Source: Mantamonas sphyraenae
Taxonomy: Eukaryota > CRuMs > Mantamonadidae
DNA: 64,000 nt
Direction of reading: 5' to 3'
Assembly (NCBI GenBank): GCA_026936335.1
Contig: JAPMXV010000018.1
Location: 124,001-188,000, forward strand
The position numbers and the translations under genes are program-made. Under the pieces are notes generated by a model. It was not told where the DNA came from, searched no databases, and was given only the letters and a program-made list of their open reading frames with translations. Numbering within the stretch: position 1 is the stretch's first letter; every line of letters begins with the position of its first letter. Shown in pieces: positions 22,701 through 34,500 of the stretch.

Positions 22701-24557
22701 CGTGGACGCCCCGCCCACTGATAGACGGCCATAGTTGTGAGTCGTTGAATCCATCACGTGCACCTTGTTGTCCACAAACGACAACATGCCTCGGTTCCAG
22801 AAAGCAGCGCTCTTCACCGTCACCTTGCTGTTCAGCAACACGATTCCGCGGTTGTCCACGTCTGCTTGGTTCCACAGTGTAAACTCGTTCCCAGACGCCA
22901 ATACCTCCACCGTGCCCTCATTCACTACCGTTGCACCACTCGCATTCCACGTCTTTTGATCCGTCAACAGCTCCACCTTCATGTAGCCCCTGTTCACCAA
23001 CACGCCAGCGGCAACTCGTGGTTCGCCTCCAATCCCTCCCCGAAACTGCACCGTGGAGTTGCAATCCACCACAAACTCGGCCCCGGGAGATCCCTTAAGT
23101 GAGCCGATGTCCCAACGCAACGAAGAGTTGACTCGCAATGACACTCCAGTCTCCACCTCAAAGTCAAATGGAGGCTCAGCGTTCGTCGTCGTGAGCTCCA
23201 GACTGCCCACGGTCATGTTGCGCTTTGCCTGAAAGTTGGCACCCTCCACTACACTCAGATAATTCACGTACGGGTCGCCCTCGTCCAAGTTGAACTGGTT
23301 TTCCATCCCTTTTCCTTCCAGAATGATTCCGTCCAGTTTTCCGCCCAGGAACCTGTTCACCGGGTCGGTCGTTCCTGCTGCACCGCCTTTTGCCACACGC
23401 AGCTTTGCCGTGGCACTGCCCATGAGCACTTCGGACCCTGGGTACGTGGTAAACGTGCCTGGCTCCCCGCTTGCAACCGGCTTGATTGAAACTTTCAGTT
23501 CGCCCGTGGCGACCGCAAGAATTCCATGCAGCTTGAACGAGCGCACGTTAAAATCCAGCATTCCCTGCGAGATGGGCCTCAACAAAAGTGTCCCATTGAC
23601 CACAACCTCAGTTCCGTCTGCAGCCAGCGTCAGATTCTTTGGCGTCACGCCTTGGTTCGTCAACCTCGTCAACGCACCGCTCAGCACAAACAGTTTCATG
23701 CCACCTCCCACCATAATTGAGTTTCCCACGCTGCCCACCTCAATGTCCAGCCGTTTGTGAACATACACATCCACGGCGTCCACCGTCATCCCAAGTGGAG
23801 ACCGCGAACGAAACGCGGCCACCTCGTACAACTGCATCACCATATTCATCAGCTTGCATCCCGCTCCAACCGTTTCCGTTTTCACATCCATGACCCCGTA
23901 CACGCTCACAGTGGGCTTGGGCATCGATCCTTGGCCGCTCATCTCTGCAGCCGAGCTGATATCAAGTTGGTCCGTCACGTTCACGTCTGCATTGAATCGG
24001 AGCGCTGCTGTGCCCGACAACCGAAGCCAGGTGATTACGTGAGCAGCAGTTCCCTGCCCTGCGTTCAAAACCACCACACCTGAAGTCAACGCTTGCAGGA
24101 GCCCCGCCGGTCCGCTGGTGACCTGCCCCGCAACCGAAACGTTTCCCACCACCGTCAGCGTCCCATTCAAATTCAACGATCCCCACGTGGTCACACAACC
24201 CGGTTCGCTGTGAAATTCAAATGCAGACTCGACGTGCAGTGTCATGTTGACTGTCAGTGGAGCGGTGCAGATCAATTCGCTCAATATGGCAGTGCCCCCA
24301 ACACGGACCCGAAGTGATCGGATCTCGGTCGTGTTGCCCATCACAAGCACAACCTTGCTCTGCGTCGACTCAATGACCACTTGCACATCATCTCCAGGCC
24401 CAGGCACCTTGCTTGGTGTCCACTGCGCCGACGAGTTGAGGTACACATAATCCGCGTTCGGAGCGTTCAACACCACGGTTGCACCGGATGCATGGCACAC
24501 CATCCAAGCCGTCATTACACACACCAGTATTGAACAATTCTGCAGGCTCGCTTTCAT
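19785..24557 (-). CDS. TRP-like polytopic protein with large secreted ectodomain
   Basis: Intronless, about 1590 residues from Met at 24557; an in-frame Met 15 codons upstream precedes it, but starting here puts a signal peptide (MKASLQNCSILVCVMTAW, cleavage near HASGA) at the very N terminus. Residues about 25-780 are Gly/Val/Thr/Asn-rich with many N-glycosylation sequons and look like a parallel beta-helix. Twelve identical 26-residue Cys-rich units follow (core CGVCGGTNSTCAGCDGV), then a PSI-like Cys motif (CGTCLADLACGWCYDGNGGK). The last 500 residues hold about eight or nine TM segments. The motif YGPMYAEYQEKDRHFRTVLL resembles the fungal/protist TRP-like family (Pfam TRP, PF06011). Likely a cell-surface sensor or channel; adhesive ectodomain is inference. 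A Lys/Arg/Glu-rich cytosolic tail closes it. Confidence 0.78.
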   Translation of the reverse strand: MKASLQNCSILVCVMTAWMVCHASGATVVLNAPNADYVYLNSSAQWTPSKVPGPGDDVQVVIESTQSKVVLVMGNTTEIRSLRVRVGGTAILSELICTAPLTVNMTLHVESAFEFHSEPGCVTTWGSLNLNGTLTVVGNVSVAGQVTSGPAGLLQALTSGVVVLNAGQGTAAHVITWLRLSGTAALRFNADVNVTDQLDISSAAEMSGQGSMPKPTVSVYGVMDVKTETVGAGCKLMNMVMQLYEVAAFRSRSPLGMTVDAVDVYVHKRLDIEVGSVGNSIMVGGGMKLFVLSGALTRLTNQGVTPKNLTLAADGTEVVVNGTLLLRPISQGMLDFNVRSFKLHGILAVATGELKVSIKPVASGEPGTFTTYPGSEVLMGSATAKLRVAKGGAAGTTDPVNRFLGGKLDGIILEGKGMENQFNLDEGDPYVNYLSVVEGANFQAKRNMTVGSLELTTTNAEPPFDFEVETGVSLRVNSSLRWDIGSLKGSPGAEFVVDCNSTVQFRGGIGGEPRVAAGVLVNRGYMKVELLTDQKTWNASGATVVNEGTVEVLASGNEFTLWNQADVDNRGIVLLNSKVTVKSAAFWNRGMLSFVDNKVHVMDSTTHNYGRLSVGGASTELTLRLTAYNGYNGSVIELAHGAKLQGQSVTAFTNPVGSTLEGVGTLQNISLTNLGTVKGPALTVSKNFTQGSTGRTMVGAVAGQGQVVNGECVSLGGVLEVAGVTGCPEPNALFDAVGSRLNCVDGAYTSLVYADGSVKVSVNASGAVLFSLPDSSCLQLDCNNTVNGTAQLDLCGVCGGTNSTCAGCDGVANSGVVYDACGVCGGTNSTCAGCDGVANSGVVYDACGVCGGTNSTCAGCDGVANSGVVYDACGVCGGTNSTCAGCDGVANSGVVYDACGVCGGTNSTCAGCDGVANSGVVYDACGVCGGTNSTCAGCDGVANSGVVYDACGVCGGTNSTCAGCDGVANSGVVYDACGVCGGTNSTCAGCDGVANSGVVYDACGVCGGTNSTCAGCDGVANSGVVYDACGVCGGTNSTCAGCDGVANSGVVYDACGVCGGTNSTCAGCDGVANSGVVYDACGVCGGTNSTCAGCDGVANSGVVYDACGVCGGKSVNQTGCRSTAAPSLCQYSTCGTCLADLACGWCYDGNGGKCTRGDATGPKLGQCADYAFERCRTAAPTTMGSVVTVATIGAACVAAFASLNPSSSLSSEEKLDIHAVVWAMIEHVQFITVTAQVAVDFPASYLEFASFFSFANLQFGYPWMVDAQDVLSQSETLQAASLSSRRLLSTSQFVRAMGLPQNKYFPGNLFLVSVICLVILALGGALLLLLPRWLVSLEERRARLKAMVSTSMLRVLIMAHLGLCLSTTLHITLVEELQKGEGFSAFVYVLAIVVLLLYCFGLPAFVYQFVYRREYVQLLRNEMLDLYGPMYAEYQEKDRHFRTVLLAKSLITAFVVNLLSTAPLGQVLTLLCLQASFAVLLAVRRPFKHVPLTWMSVAIAVINLMTLSMTLAFLGGPPEGSDTSEVVSVIMMVLNLFGTVLMVILFAQRFLAARAASKTRNSKEQLELDRLGREEETRGTNKTSSRGGRV
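21227..22162. repeat. Coding minisatellite, exactly 12 x 78 bp
   Basis: Twelve tandem 78-bp units fill exactly 936 bp inside the TRP-like gene, encoding twelve 26-residue Cys-rich repeats. I find only one variable base, an A/G (plus strand) at unit position 73, which alternates GGT/GGC in a Gly codon and so is silent. The near identity points to recent expansion or ongoing homogenisation. Because 78 is divisible by 3, several other frames are also open across the array. Confidence 0.97.
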
Positions 24558-24863
24558 GGTGCCTGCTACACGGTTTTTATGGGACTTTGAAAATTGGACC
24601 ATGTCGCGCTACAGCTGTAGCACAGAAAACAAGGACGAAACACCCCCGCCCAACAATCCTGTTGCACTGTGGCACACTCAACGGCTCTGCGCCAGCACCT
24701 GGTTTCAAGTGTCTCATCTCAATTTGCCCAAGGCAAGCAATCTCGATGTGTGTCCGGCACAGAGGGGCCCACGTTACCCATGGCGCAGGTGTCACTGCAC
24801 CGTGCCCGTGAGCGCAGGAACTGCCAACCCATCTCCTGCACACACCTGCACCCCATCTGGCCC
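24558..24863. other. Divergent intergenic region, no gene seen
   Basis: About 306 bp separate the starts of the TRP-like gene (-) and CTF8 (+). It must contain both 5' UTRs and probably a shared promoter. I see no TATA box in a convincing place, no repeat and no small ORF with coding character. Confidence 0.6.
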
Positions 24864-25274
24864 ATGCGTCTTCTCTTTGCCTATGACGAGCAGGACGTGA
24901 GTGTGGAGGAGCTCACGTTGGTGGAGCTGCAGGGGCTGCTGGAACTGCGCGACGTGGACATGAACGGCACGGGCCTGACCCTGGAAGAGGGTCAGGAGGA
25001 GCTCTTTGACGGCCGCCACCTGGGCCACATCCAAGCTGGTCAAGACGGTGGCGCCATTCTTATTATTGGGAACCACAAGCTCGAGGGCCAGCGTGTGGAG
25101 CTGAAAAAGCCTTTGGCCCTCTTGGAGCACACACTTTCGCAGGAGGAGCGCGACCAGGTGGCCCAGGACGGACAGGCCACCACCTACCGTGTCACGGCCA
25201 TCATCACACACTCACTCCTGTTCAAGACACGGCCCAAACCCATCTCCCTCAACACCAAACCCAAGAAAAAGTGA
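24864..25274 (+). CDS. CHTF8: Alternative clamp-loader subunit CTF8
   Basis: Intronless, about 136 residues from Met at 24864 (MRLLFAYDEQDVSVEE). The CTF8 core is clear: LTLVELQGLLELRD, GAILIIGNHKLEGQRVELKK as the conserved strand pair, and the C-terminal HSLLFKTRPKPI, which is the family signature. CTF8 with DCC1 and CTF18 forms the RFC-like complex that loads PCNA on the leading strand and supports sister-chromatid cohesion. Upstream in-frame sequence lacks conservation, so the shorter start is preferred. The stop lies 30 bp from the convergent BIRC6 stop. Confidence 0.85.
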   Translation: MRLLFAYDEQDVSVEELTLVELQGLLELRDVDMNGTGLTLEEGQEELFDGRHLGHIQAGQDGGAILIIGNHKLEGQRVELKKPLALLEHTLSQEERDQVAQDGQATTYRVTAIITHSLLFKTRPKPISLNTKPKKK

Positions 25275-25304
25275 CGACACCGAGCTCCATTTCGCCCTGT
25301 CTGA

Positions 25305-28300
25305 TCACTCAACTTTGTCCCCGTCCAGCTTGTTCAACTCGATCTTGAGAGCGTCGACCTGCTTCTGAAGGGAAGACTTGTGACCTCCACTGTTGTATCC
25401 GTTGGCTTCATCGAGCCAGGCATTGACCTGAGCCCACACCTCCTTCTTCTTGATGGTAAAGTGCGTGCGCACGACATCCTCAAACCCGTGGCTGGGTTTC
25501 TGCAGCTGGTCGACCATGGCCCACTGGATGGTGGCCACACGGATGACCTCGTTGTAGCTGCGGTTGGACGAGTCGCCCGACGGTGTGCCTCGGCTCGATT
25601 CGTAGCCCGGCTCGTTGAAGTAGGGCTCCGGCACAAGGATGAGACTCTGGATGGACACCAGCAGTTGCAACAGAGTCGATGTCTTTTCGTTCCACTGCTC
25701 GTTGGCGCCTCCACTCCACGTGCCCAGCAGCGACAGACACACTTTGCCGCTGTTGTACAGGTTCGGGTTGAAACGCACCGAGCCGTGGCCCGTCGTGGCC
25801 AGGTTGCACAGCGGTGGGCCGTTGGGGAAGCTGTTGGGTGCATACAGATCAAACTGGAAGCATCCGTTGGCATACGGCGTGTCTGCAGGTCCGGTGATCA
25901 TGAACTGCATCACGTCCAGACGGTCTTCGTCCACCCGGAAGAACACCGACGACGAGATGTGCAGCGGCAAGCTCGTGCTCAACGAGCCCGTCTCCTGCAC
26001 CAGTCGGTTCATCTTCTTGGCACTGTTGCTCGACGACTCCTGTGCAATCTGTGTCGCGTAGTAGTGACCCGTGTACGACCCAGACTCCTGCGTCACGTCA
26101 ATCTCGTCAAACTGGAACTCTTCCATCGCCTCGCAATACCTCTGTGCATACTCTTCGTTGTCCTGAGAGTACTCCCACTCGGGTCCATGTCCACTGCTGC
26201 TGCTGCTGCTGCTGCTGCCACTGCTGCTGCTGCTGCTGCTGCTGCTGCTCGCCTTGCCCTTGCCCTTGTCTCCCTCGCCACTCGCCTGCTCCGCCGCTTC
26301 CCGCTCGCGTGCCTGGGCCGCCAGCATGGCCTTGGTCTTGCGTGCGATGCGCTCGCTGCTGCGAATGATGTTGCGAGCAAGACGGATCTCTTCCGTGTCG
26401 TCCACCGTCTCTGTGATCATCTCCTGCACCGTGAGCTTCTTGCTGCCACCACCTCCCTTCTTCTTGCCTCCTCCTCCTCCTCCTCCTCCTCCGCTGCCCT
26501 TGCTCTTGTTCTGGTTCTGTTGCACCTTCAGCGTGTTCTTCAACATAATCTCTGCCGTCTTCTTCTGCTTGTCCACCAGGTCGGCAATGGGCGTCGAGCC
26601 GCCCAGCGAGCCCAGCAGAGGCATCGTCACGTCGTGCGAGGCAAACGCACTCGCCAGATCCAGGATGGCTTGGTACAGGTCGATAAACTTGGCCATGTCC
26701 ATCACGCTGTCGTTGCGCAGGTACGACTCCATCACAGGCAGCAGACACGACTTTTCCATGATGTCAAACAGCACCGGCGGCAACTTGCTCAGCAACACAT
26801 CCTCCGACGCCTGACGCGTCAGCGACTCCTCCTCCCCTTCGCCCAGCAGCGAATCGTCCTCCTCCACCGCAATGATGTTGAGCAGACCGCGGATGATGTC
26901 CGCCACTGTCTGCGCCTCCTTCTTCTGCTTGTTGGCATACTCGTCCTGAGACCAGGACATGTCGTACGACGAGTCCTGCGACGTGCCATACCCTGTGCCC
27001 TTGGCCCAGTACTCCTTCTTCCCACGTGCCTTTTCCATCGCCGCCTTGCGCTCTGCATCCAACTTCTCCTGCTTCAGTTTGATCTCATCGTCCAGACCCA
27101 ACACGTCGCTCTCCTTGTGCTGCGTGTTGGTTGCCACGCTCAGCTTGTTCAACATCTCCGCAAGCACCCCTTGCTCCACCGCCTTTTGACGCACCTCAAA
27201 GAACCACTCCGGGTCGTCCTTTCGGTGTGCCGCACTGTCCTTGAACAGATCGTACAGGGTCTGTTGCAACAACTCCGACGGCTCGTCCTCTTCCTTCTTG
27301 CTCTTCTTCTTGTCCTTCTTCTTGCCTTTACGGCCTCCACCACCACGTCCACCACCACCTCCACTGCTGCTGCTGCTGCCATCCTCCCCTCCCTTGCTTC
27401 CCTTGCCAAACATCGACGCTCCGTCGCCCTGGAACTCACGCATCACCTTGAACAAGATCTCGCGGCATGCGTCGTTGTTGATGAACGACTGCGCATACCT
27501 GGGCAAGTGCAGCTGTGCCTTGAGCTGACGCAACCACGGCCCATACGGATGCGTGTTGACATTGCTCAGCGAGCTCAGCATCACGGTGATCAAGTCCTTG
27601 AGACCACCCAGCGTGGCAAAGTGGCCAAACACAGGCATGATCACGTCCACCTTGGCGCCCACCTCCTCGTATCCTTTCTTCTTGTCTGCCGCTGCCTCAC
27701 GTGCACCCAGCACCGTGTACGCCAGGTCCACAATGCCTCGCGTGGTTGCCTTGTCGCTGTCCAGCAGATGCTCCGACACACGCTGCACACTGCCCGCCTT
27801 GACCTTGCTGTGATCAAACGCACACGCATCCGCCTCTTCGGGCGTCTGTGTGCTGTCGCGCAGCTGGAAACGCACCACACGACGCGTCTCCACGGGTTCA
27901 TTCTCGTCTTCCAGGGAGGCGTCGATCTTGGGCACCAGGTTGTACAGCGGCGCCGTCACAGGCAGGTTGTACACGTCGTGGGCACGCTGGAAGAACGCTG
28001 TGCTCTGGGTGTCCTTCTCCACAGACACGTACGTGCGCCTCGTGTCTGCGGTGCCCCTGTTCTTCCTCTTGCCACCCGCACGTCGTCCACTGGACGCACC
28101 ACGTGTGCTGGACCAAATGTGTTCCAGGGTCACGCTGTCTTCGTTTTCATACAGCGACGCACTGATGTGGAAGGCGTTGCCTACGGTCACGTCCGTGTAC
28201 GCCACTGCCCAGTCGCCCTCGTCGACGGCAAAGGAGATGTTGCCCTCGTCCAGGTCCACCTGCACACGCAAGGTTTGGCCCTTGTTGATGCGGCCGCCCG

Positions 28301-29930
28301 TGTACACATACTTGCTGTTGCCGTGGTGGTACACGTAGCCGTTGCTCACGTACATGGAGTACGCGTTGACCTGAGAGTTGGACCCTGGATAGGTGCCGTT
28401 GGCCACTTGGCCGTCGGCAATGCCCAGCATCATGTACCCGTTGCGTGTGGAGTTGATGTCAAAGGAAAACTCGTGCACTCCCTCGTCAAAGGCAAAGTCC
28501 GAGAGGATGGTGCGCCAGGTGCTGCCTCCTGCCTTGACACGCACCGTGGTCATGTCGTCCTCCACCTCCAAATCACCCGAAGACATTGTTTCCTCGTCCC
28601 ACAACACCGTAAACGATGTGGGCGACGCCGCAGCCAAACTCTCCTCGGCGTCCACTTGCATGATGCCCAGCGACTCGCGGATCTGCTCCTTGTCGCTTGC
28701 GTTCACCGCACGGTTGTGCAGGCACACACTCACATGCTCCTCCAGGGACAAAAGGTCCAGGGCAAAGCGAGACCAGGCACCCAGGTTCGCCTTGGCTGTC
28801 TTGCTCTTGGCGTCGGCCTGCACCTCTGCCATGTCGCTCAGCTTCTGGTACAGCAAGTTGGCAACAATCGACTGGTTGGCTTCGCATCCGTTCACACACT
28901 GCTTGAACACATCCAACACCAACGCCATCACCGTGTTGGAGAAGGACGATGCCTTCTCACACAGCTCAAACAGCGTGTCAAACAAGTTGGCACCCACCCA
29001 TGCCTTCACCGCCCCGTTGAACCCTGCGTAGCGCAGGAAGCGCAGGATGCCTTCCATGGACATCTGTGCACCCGGCGCAAGCGACTCTGCCTTGACCGAT
29101 GCATGGAGGCCCTGCTGCAGCGACTGCATGAGTCCACTGCCCATCAGCTGTTCCACACATGCGTCGCTGGAGCATGCAAACACACCCAGGGCACTCAACA
29201 ACCGCGTGGCCTCGGCCTGTTCGGCGTCAATCACCAGACCTCCTTCGCGTCCAGAGTCCAACTGGCCACTCACATAGTCCAGCGCACGTGCAAACATCGA
29301 TGCATCGCGTTGCATGTACGCACAGCCCAGCTTCAGCATGGACGTGTTCAGGGCAAGGCCCTCGGGGGCGTTTGCCGCCGCATGTAGCATCAGGTGCAAC
29401 TCCTCGTCGCTGAGTGCCAATGCACTGTGGCCCGATGGCAGTTGCTGCACCGCAGAGGTGAGGGCAATGAGAAACAGGCTGCCAAACGAGGCACCCCTGC
29501 CCTGACGCAGTTCATCGGCATGCGCATGCATCTGATCCAGAATGTACTTTTGCAACAGTTCCACGCGTTTCGTAGTGCCCTCGTCGCTGACACTGCACAG
29601 CCGCGAGACAAACGCTGCGCCGTAGCTGCTGGCACGCCCGGACACAGGCGCCATGGCCAGCACCTTCTCCAGCACCGTGTTGGCAATCTTGGAGGACGAC
29701 GAAGCAAGTGGCATGACAATGCCTTGGATGAGGACGTTTGTGTCCACGTCCAGCAGCGACACCAAAGGCAACAGGTGGCTCAGTGTGTCCTGCAGCCGTT
29801 CATCCGACGTCAGCCACTGATACACCTTGCCAAACGACATGCAGTGGGACAGCATGGTCAATGCATCCCTCACAGACACGCCACCTGTGCTCGAGTCGTC
29901 GTCCACCTCTGTTCCGACCCCGACCCCACC

Positions 29931-29976
<46 letters not shown>

Positions 29977-31483
29977 CCACCAGCACTGCTGCTGCTGCCA
30001 CCGTTCAACTGCACCGCCTTGCGCTCTTCCGCCGCCTGCTGCAGGATGTTGGTGGCCAGCAGCATGTTGCCGTGAACCTGCACGTTGTCCAGGACGACAG
30101 GCAGGTTGTTTGGCATTTCCACCTCGATCAGGGCCATGTTGACCACACTGTCGCCACAGGGCATGACCACATCCGTGTTGGTCTGCCCACCATAGTTGAC
30201 TGAGGTGGAGACCGGACGGTAGCGTCCCACGGGGAACAGTCGCGACGCAGAAGTGCCTGTGTACACAGACACAGACGCAGGCGCCTTGGAGTACGAGCTG
30301 CCCACATACTGGTTCTCCTGGAAGGTCAACTTGATCTCCGTCAGCACCGTGTTGGCCGGCAGCTCCAGGGAAAACGCATGCTTTGCTGCTACGCCATCCT
30401 TCAGGGGCACCGCATTCCACGTCACCTTGGCGCTGGAGTTGTTGCCGGTACCCGTCACCATTGTGTTCACTACGGTGTGGTCCGACGTGCACCACCTGCC
30501 AATGTCCAACGAGCCGTCCTTGCGCACCTTGATTCCCTTCTTGTTCTTGCCTCCCTTCTTTCCCTTCTTGCCACCACCGCCGCCAGACTGGTCAAACTCA
30601 CCGTTCTTGCTCGGCAGCAGTTGGCTTTCCAGACTCTGCACCATGCCATCTGAACCCTTTACACCCAAATGCGTGCGGATGGATCCCAGAATGGTCTGCA
30701 CATCCTTGCGCGACGGACCACTCGACATCGAATGCACGTTGCGCTCGCCGCCGCTGCTGTTGCCCTCGCCCGTGTTGCTGCTGCTGCCACTGCTGCTGCT
30801 TCCACCTCGCAGGGTGCCCTGCGGGTTTGTGTTCAATGCGGCCTGGCACAGGAAGGCCATGCCGTTGAGCTCGTCGATGAAGTAGCGTGCCTTTTCATCA
30901 CTGCTGATGAGGGTGTTGAGCAGCCTGGCGGCAAACTTTGCGTTGCCTCCGTTGTCCAGAGCCGTGATGCACTGTGAAATCACGTAGTTGCCCGTGGCGT
31001 CGTCCGTGCACAGTGCATTCAGCATGTCAAACATGGCCGGAAACAGCACCGCCAGCTGTGTTTTGCTCTTGCTCGTGGCCTTGGCCGCTGCCTTGCTGCT
31101 GCTGCTGCTGCTGCTTCCTCCAGTACCACTCTGGTCGATCAGCGTGCGGGACCCCTCCACGCCAAAGGCAAACAACCAGCGCACAAACACAAGCATGGCA
31201 CTCTCGCCCTGGTTCTGCATCTGATCTTTGTCCTTGGCCACCACCTGCTGCATCACGTCTGCACCTGCACGTCGCATCAGCGCAGACACAAGCTCCACTC
31301 CGTGACGCAATCCGTCGCAATGCGTGTCCGTGCTGTTGTTCTTGCTCAGCACGGTCGCGCCAAACGGTAGGTTCGCTGCCACTGCGCTCAGCAGAGCATT
31401 CACCGGACCTGCTTCGATGCCACTCGTGCTCTTCTTCGCAGCGGCTTCAGCAGACGATGCAGCCGAAGACGACGATGAGCCAC

Positions 31484-31556
<73 letters not shown>

Positions 31557-34500
31557 ACCATCGTCAACATCCTCCATTTGCGCCGCTGCTTCGGCCAGCG
31601 CCTTGGTCAGGGTGATGTAATTCAGGTTGAGATCGCCCTCTGCAAGCTGCATCGTGGTGGCTGCCACGCGGTGCAAGGCAGGCAGCATGCTCTCGTGTCC
31701 CGGTGCACTCAGCAGAGTGTCCAGGAACTGCTCCAGATCCGGTTGCAGCATAAACTGCATGTCCTTGGAAGCACCCACGGCCAGCTGGACCATGGACAGC
31801 AGCTGCGACTGTGACTCTGCCAGAGCCACGGGCGACAGAGTGCTCAGGTAGCGGAAGCCCAGACAGAAGCACTGCATGGCATTGAACGATTGGATGCGCA
31901 TGTGCACCAACATGGACATGATGGCCTCGGCCAGACGCGCCTCGGACTGGCTCGCCTTCATGCTGGCTTCGTTTTCGCTTTCCGTGCGAGACAGACCCGA
32001 CGACGATGCCAATGCCGATGACGATGACGATGACGACGATGCTGTCTCTTTCTCGCCCTGCTGCGACTGCTGCGACTCGTTGCCACTGACACTGACGAGC
32101 ACCTCCAAGAGCAGACGAAAGTTAAACAGCTCCGGCGAGACGGAGGACGCCTTGAGATGCAGCAGTTCGGTGACAGAGTCCTGCAGCGCGGCACGCATGG
32201 CACGCAGGGTGCGTGCATGGTTGGGTGTGCGCACGTCGTATGTGGCGGGGGAACTCAGACATTGCAACATGCGTGAGACGGCATCCGACACAAAGGGGTC
32301 GTCACATCGGCCCAACGTCTGCAGGAAGGGCACGAAGCGAGGGTGGTTGAACACATCCTTCTGCACGGTGGGCGGATCAAAGTGCCTCGCCACCTCGGTC
32401 ACAATGTTGATGGTCAGCAGGAGGATCTCGCGTGGCAGACTGGTGAGAGCCCCGTCCGCACCCAGGATGGCAAACAGCGGCCGCAGAGGACGCACAGCCT
32501 CCACGTCGGACACGGTGCGTTGCAAGCCACCTGCAGATGCACTGCTTGTGCTACTGCCCTGGCCAATCAACGCCAATGCATCGCCACTCAATGTCTTTTT
32601 CAGAGCATTGCGTGACTCCAACCCGGACATGCTGCTGCTGCTGCTTCGTGGAGGATACATCGCCTGATGGAACACCAGCGTGTTGCCATTCTCGCTCGAC
32701 ACAAGCGCCTTGGGCAGCTTGGTGTTGGCCCCCGGCGAAGGCAGCGGGTAGGGCAGGTGCATGTACGCGTGCGAGTCGTAGTGCGGTTTGGTCAGGCACT
32801 GGGTGCACACGTTGTAGTCGTCGCACTGCAGACACTTGTACATGTCTGCGCCCACAGACTTGCCACACTGGTCGCATGTCATGTTGTGCTCCGTGGAACC
32901 ATGCTGTTGTTGCTGTTGCTGCTGTTGCTGCTGTTGCTGCGACTGTGCCGAGCCACTCTTGGCCGGCGTCAGGGCAGCCTCCACCGCCGCCACGTTGCGC
33001 GATGCGCTGTCTTCGTACATGTCGTTTGTGTACAGCAGATGGTCGAGGATGGGCCTGTCTGTGTCTTGTTCACGTGTGTGCACCGTGGGTTCGAATGCAC
33101 GCTGCATGGGGTGTGCAAACACGGCAAACACGTGGTGTTGGTTCAGCGTGTCCAGATCCATCTCTGCCTCGCTGTCCAAAGGAATGCCCGCCACGCGTTG
33201 GCGCTGCCACAGCTGCTGCTGCGGCCCATAGCACGCCTCACACACGTCGGTGGGTGTCATTGCGTTCAAGCTGCGGTACCGCTTGCCGACAATGGGACAG
33301 CAGCCGCACATGGCACAGCGTGTGTCCACATGTGCCTTGTCCGTCATGGCTGCGTCCACATGAGGCAGGATGTATGCAATCAGCATCAGATTCCACGCCA
33401 CCAGCGGCTGGTCCACACGCAGCAGCTTGGCTTCTGCCGCGGCGCTGCTGCTTGTGTGCGGATGCAACAGACCAAACAGATTGGCCAGCACCGGACCGCA
33501 ACGTGTCCAGTCGTGTGCCACAATGGATTGCAGCAGGCCAAACACCTGCTCTTGTGAAAAGAGCTGGCGCATGTCCTGTGTGCTTGGCGGCTCGCTGAAG
33601 TAGCGACGCAGCGCATCCACGGCAAACATGGGATCACGCGTCAGCTCCAACTTGAGGAAGCACCAGGCCTGGGAACGCAGGTTGGGGCCTGCGTACACAC
33701 AGAAGGAAGAGAACAGGCTCATGAGCAGGGTGTCGTCCAGCACACTGTCCTCACGTCGCTTGCTACTGATTTCCAACTCGTCCTCCATGTGCTCCCAAAT
33801 GGTGGTGCACAGCATGGCTGCCACGTTGGCCCACCTGTCCTGTTTGCACGCCTCGCCGCTTTCGTCCACGTTGGGCAGAAGCATCAGCAGCTTGCCCACC
33901 AGCTCCGTGTCTTCAAACTCCGCCAGCATGGACTTGTACGATTTCACCATCTCTCGCATGGCCACACACGACGACCGGTGCTCGTCCTGCTTGTCCAGAC
34001 ACTCCCTGTGCAGCGTGCGCACGCGGTCAAACAGCTCCCGATCCACCTCCCTGCCGTCCTGCAGCGCAAACTGGGCCTCCTCCAAGGCCGACGCCAGCTT
34101 GGCCTGTGCGCCCAGCAACAACGACAGTGTGCTCTCAAATCCGTGCTTGCGCATGGCCACCTGTGTGGTGATGCGCGTCACGGCCTCGCTGGGCGACAGC
34201 GTGTCCAGTCCTGCGTCCTGCCCGCGTGTGCTCACCTTGACCGTGAAGCCGTTGGTGTTGCTGCGTGGGCACAGAGACACGTGCAGGTAGCGCATGGTGT
34301 ACTCCAGGTTGCTGAATTGCACCTGACGCACAGACTTTTTGCCCCCCTTGCGCTTGCTCACTGTAAAGTTACGTGTGCCCAGCGTCACCCAGGGTCCACC
34401 CGCACTGGTCGACCCAGAGACTGTCACCTTGCCCGATGCTTCCACAGCCCCACTGAAGCCCATCACCACCTCCTCCACCACATAGTCTGCTCCGTAGTCC

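Noticed and set aside
25380..29387. Plus-strand open frame of about 1335 codons antisense to BIRC6 (also 34749-37841, about 1030 codons)
   Set aside because: Composition is His/Leu/Arg/Gln-rich with no recognisable domain, and the opposite strand encodes BIRC6 domains without interruption. GC-rich codon use commonly leaves the antisense frame open.
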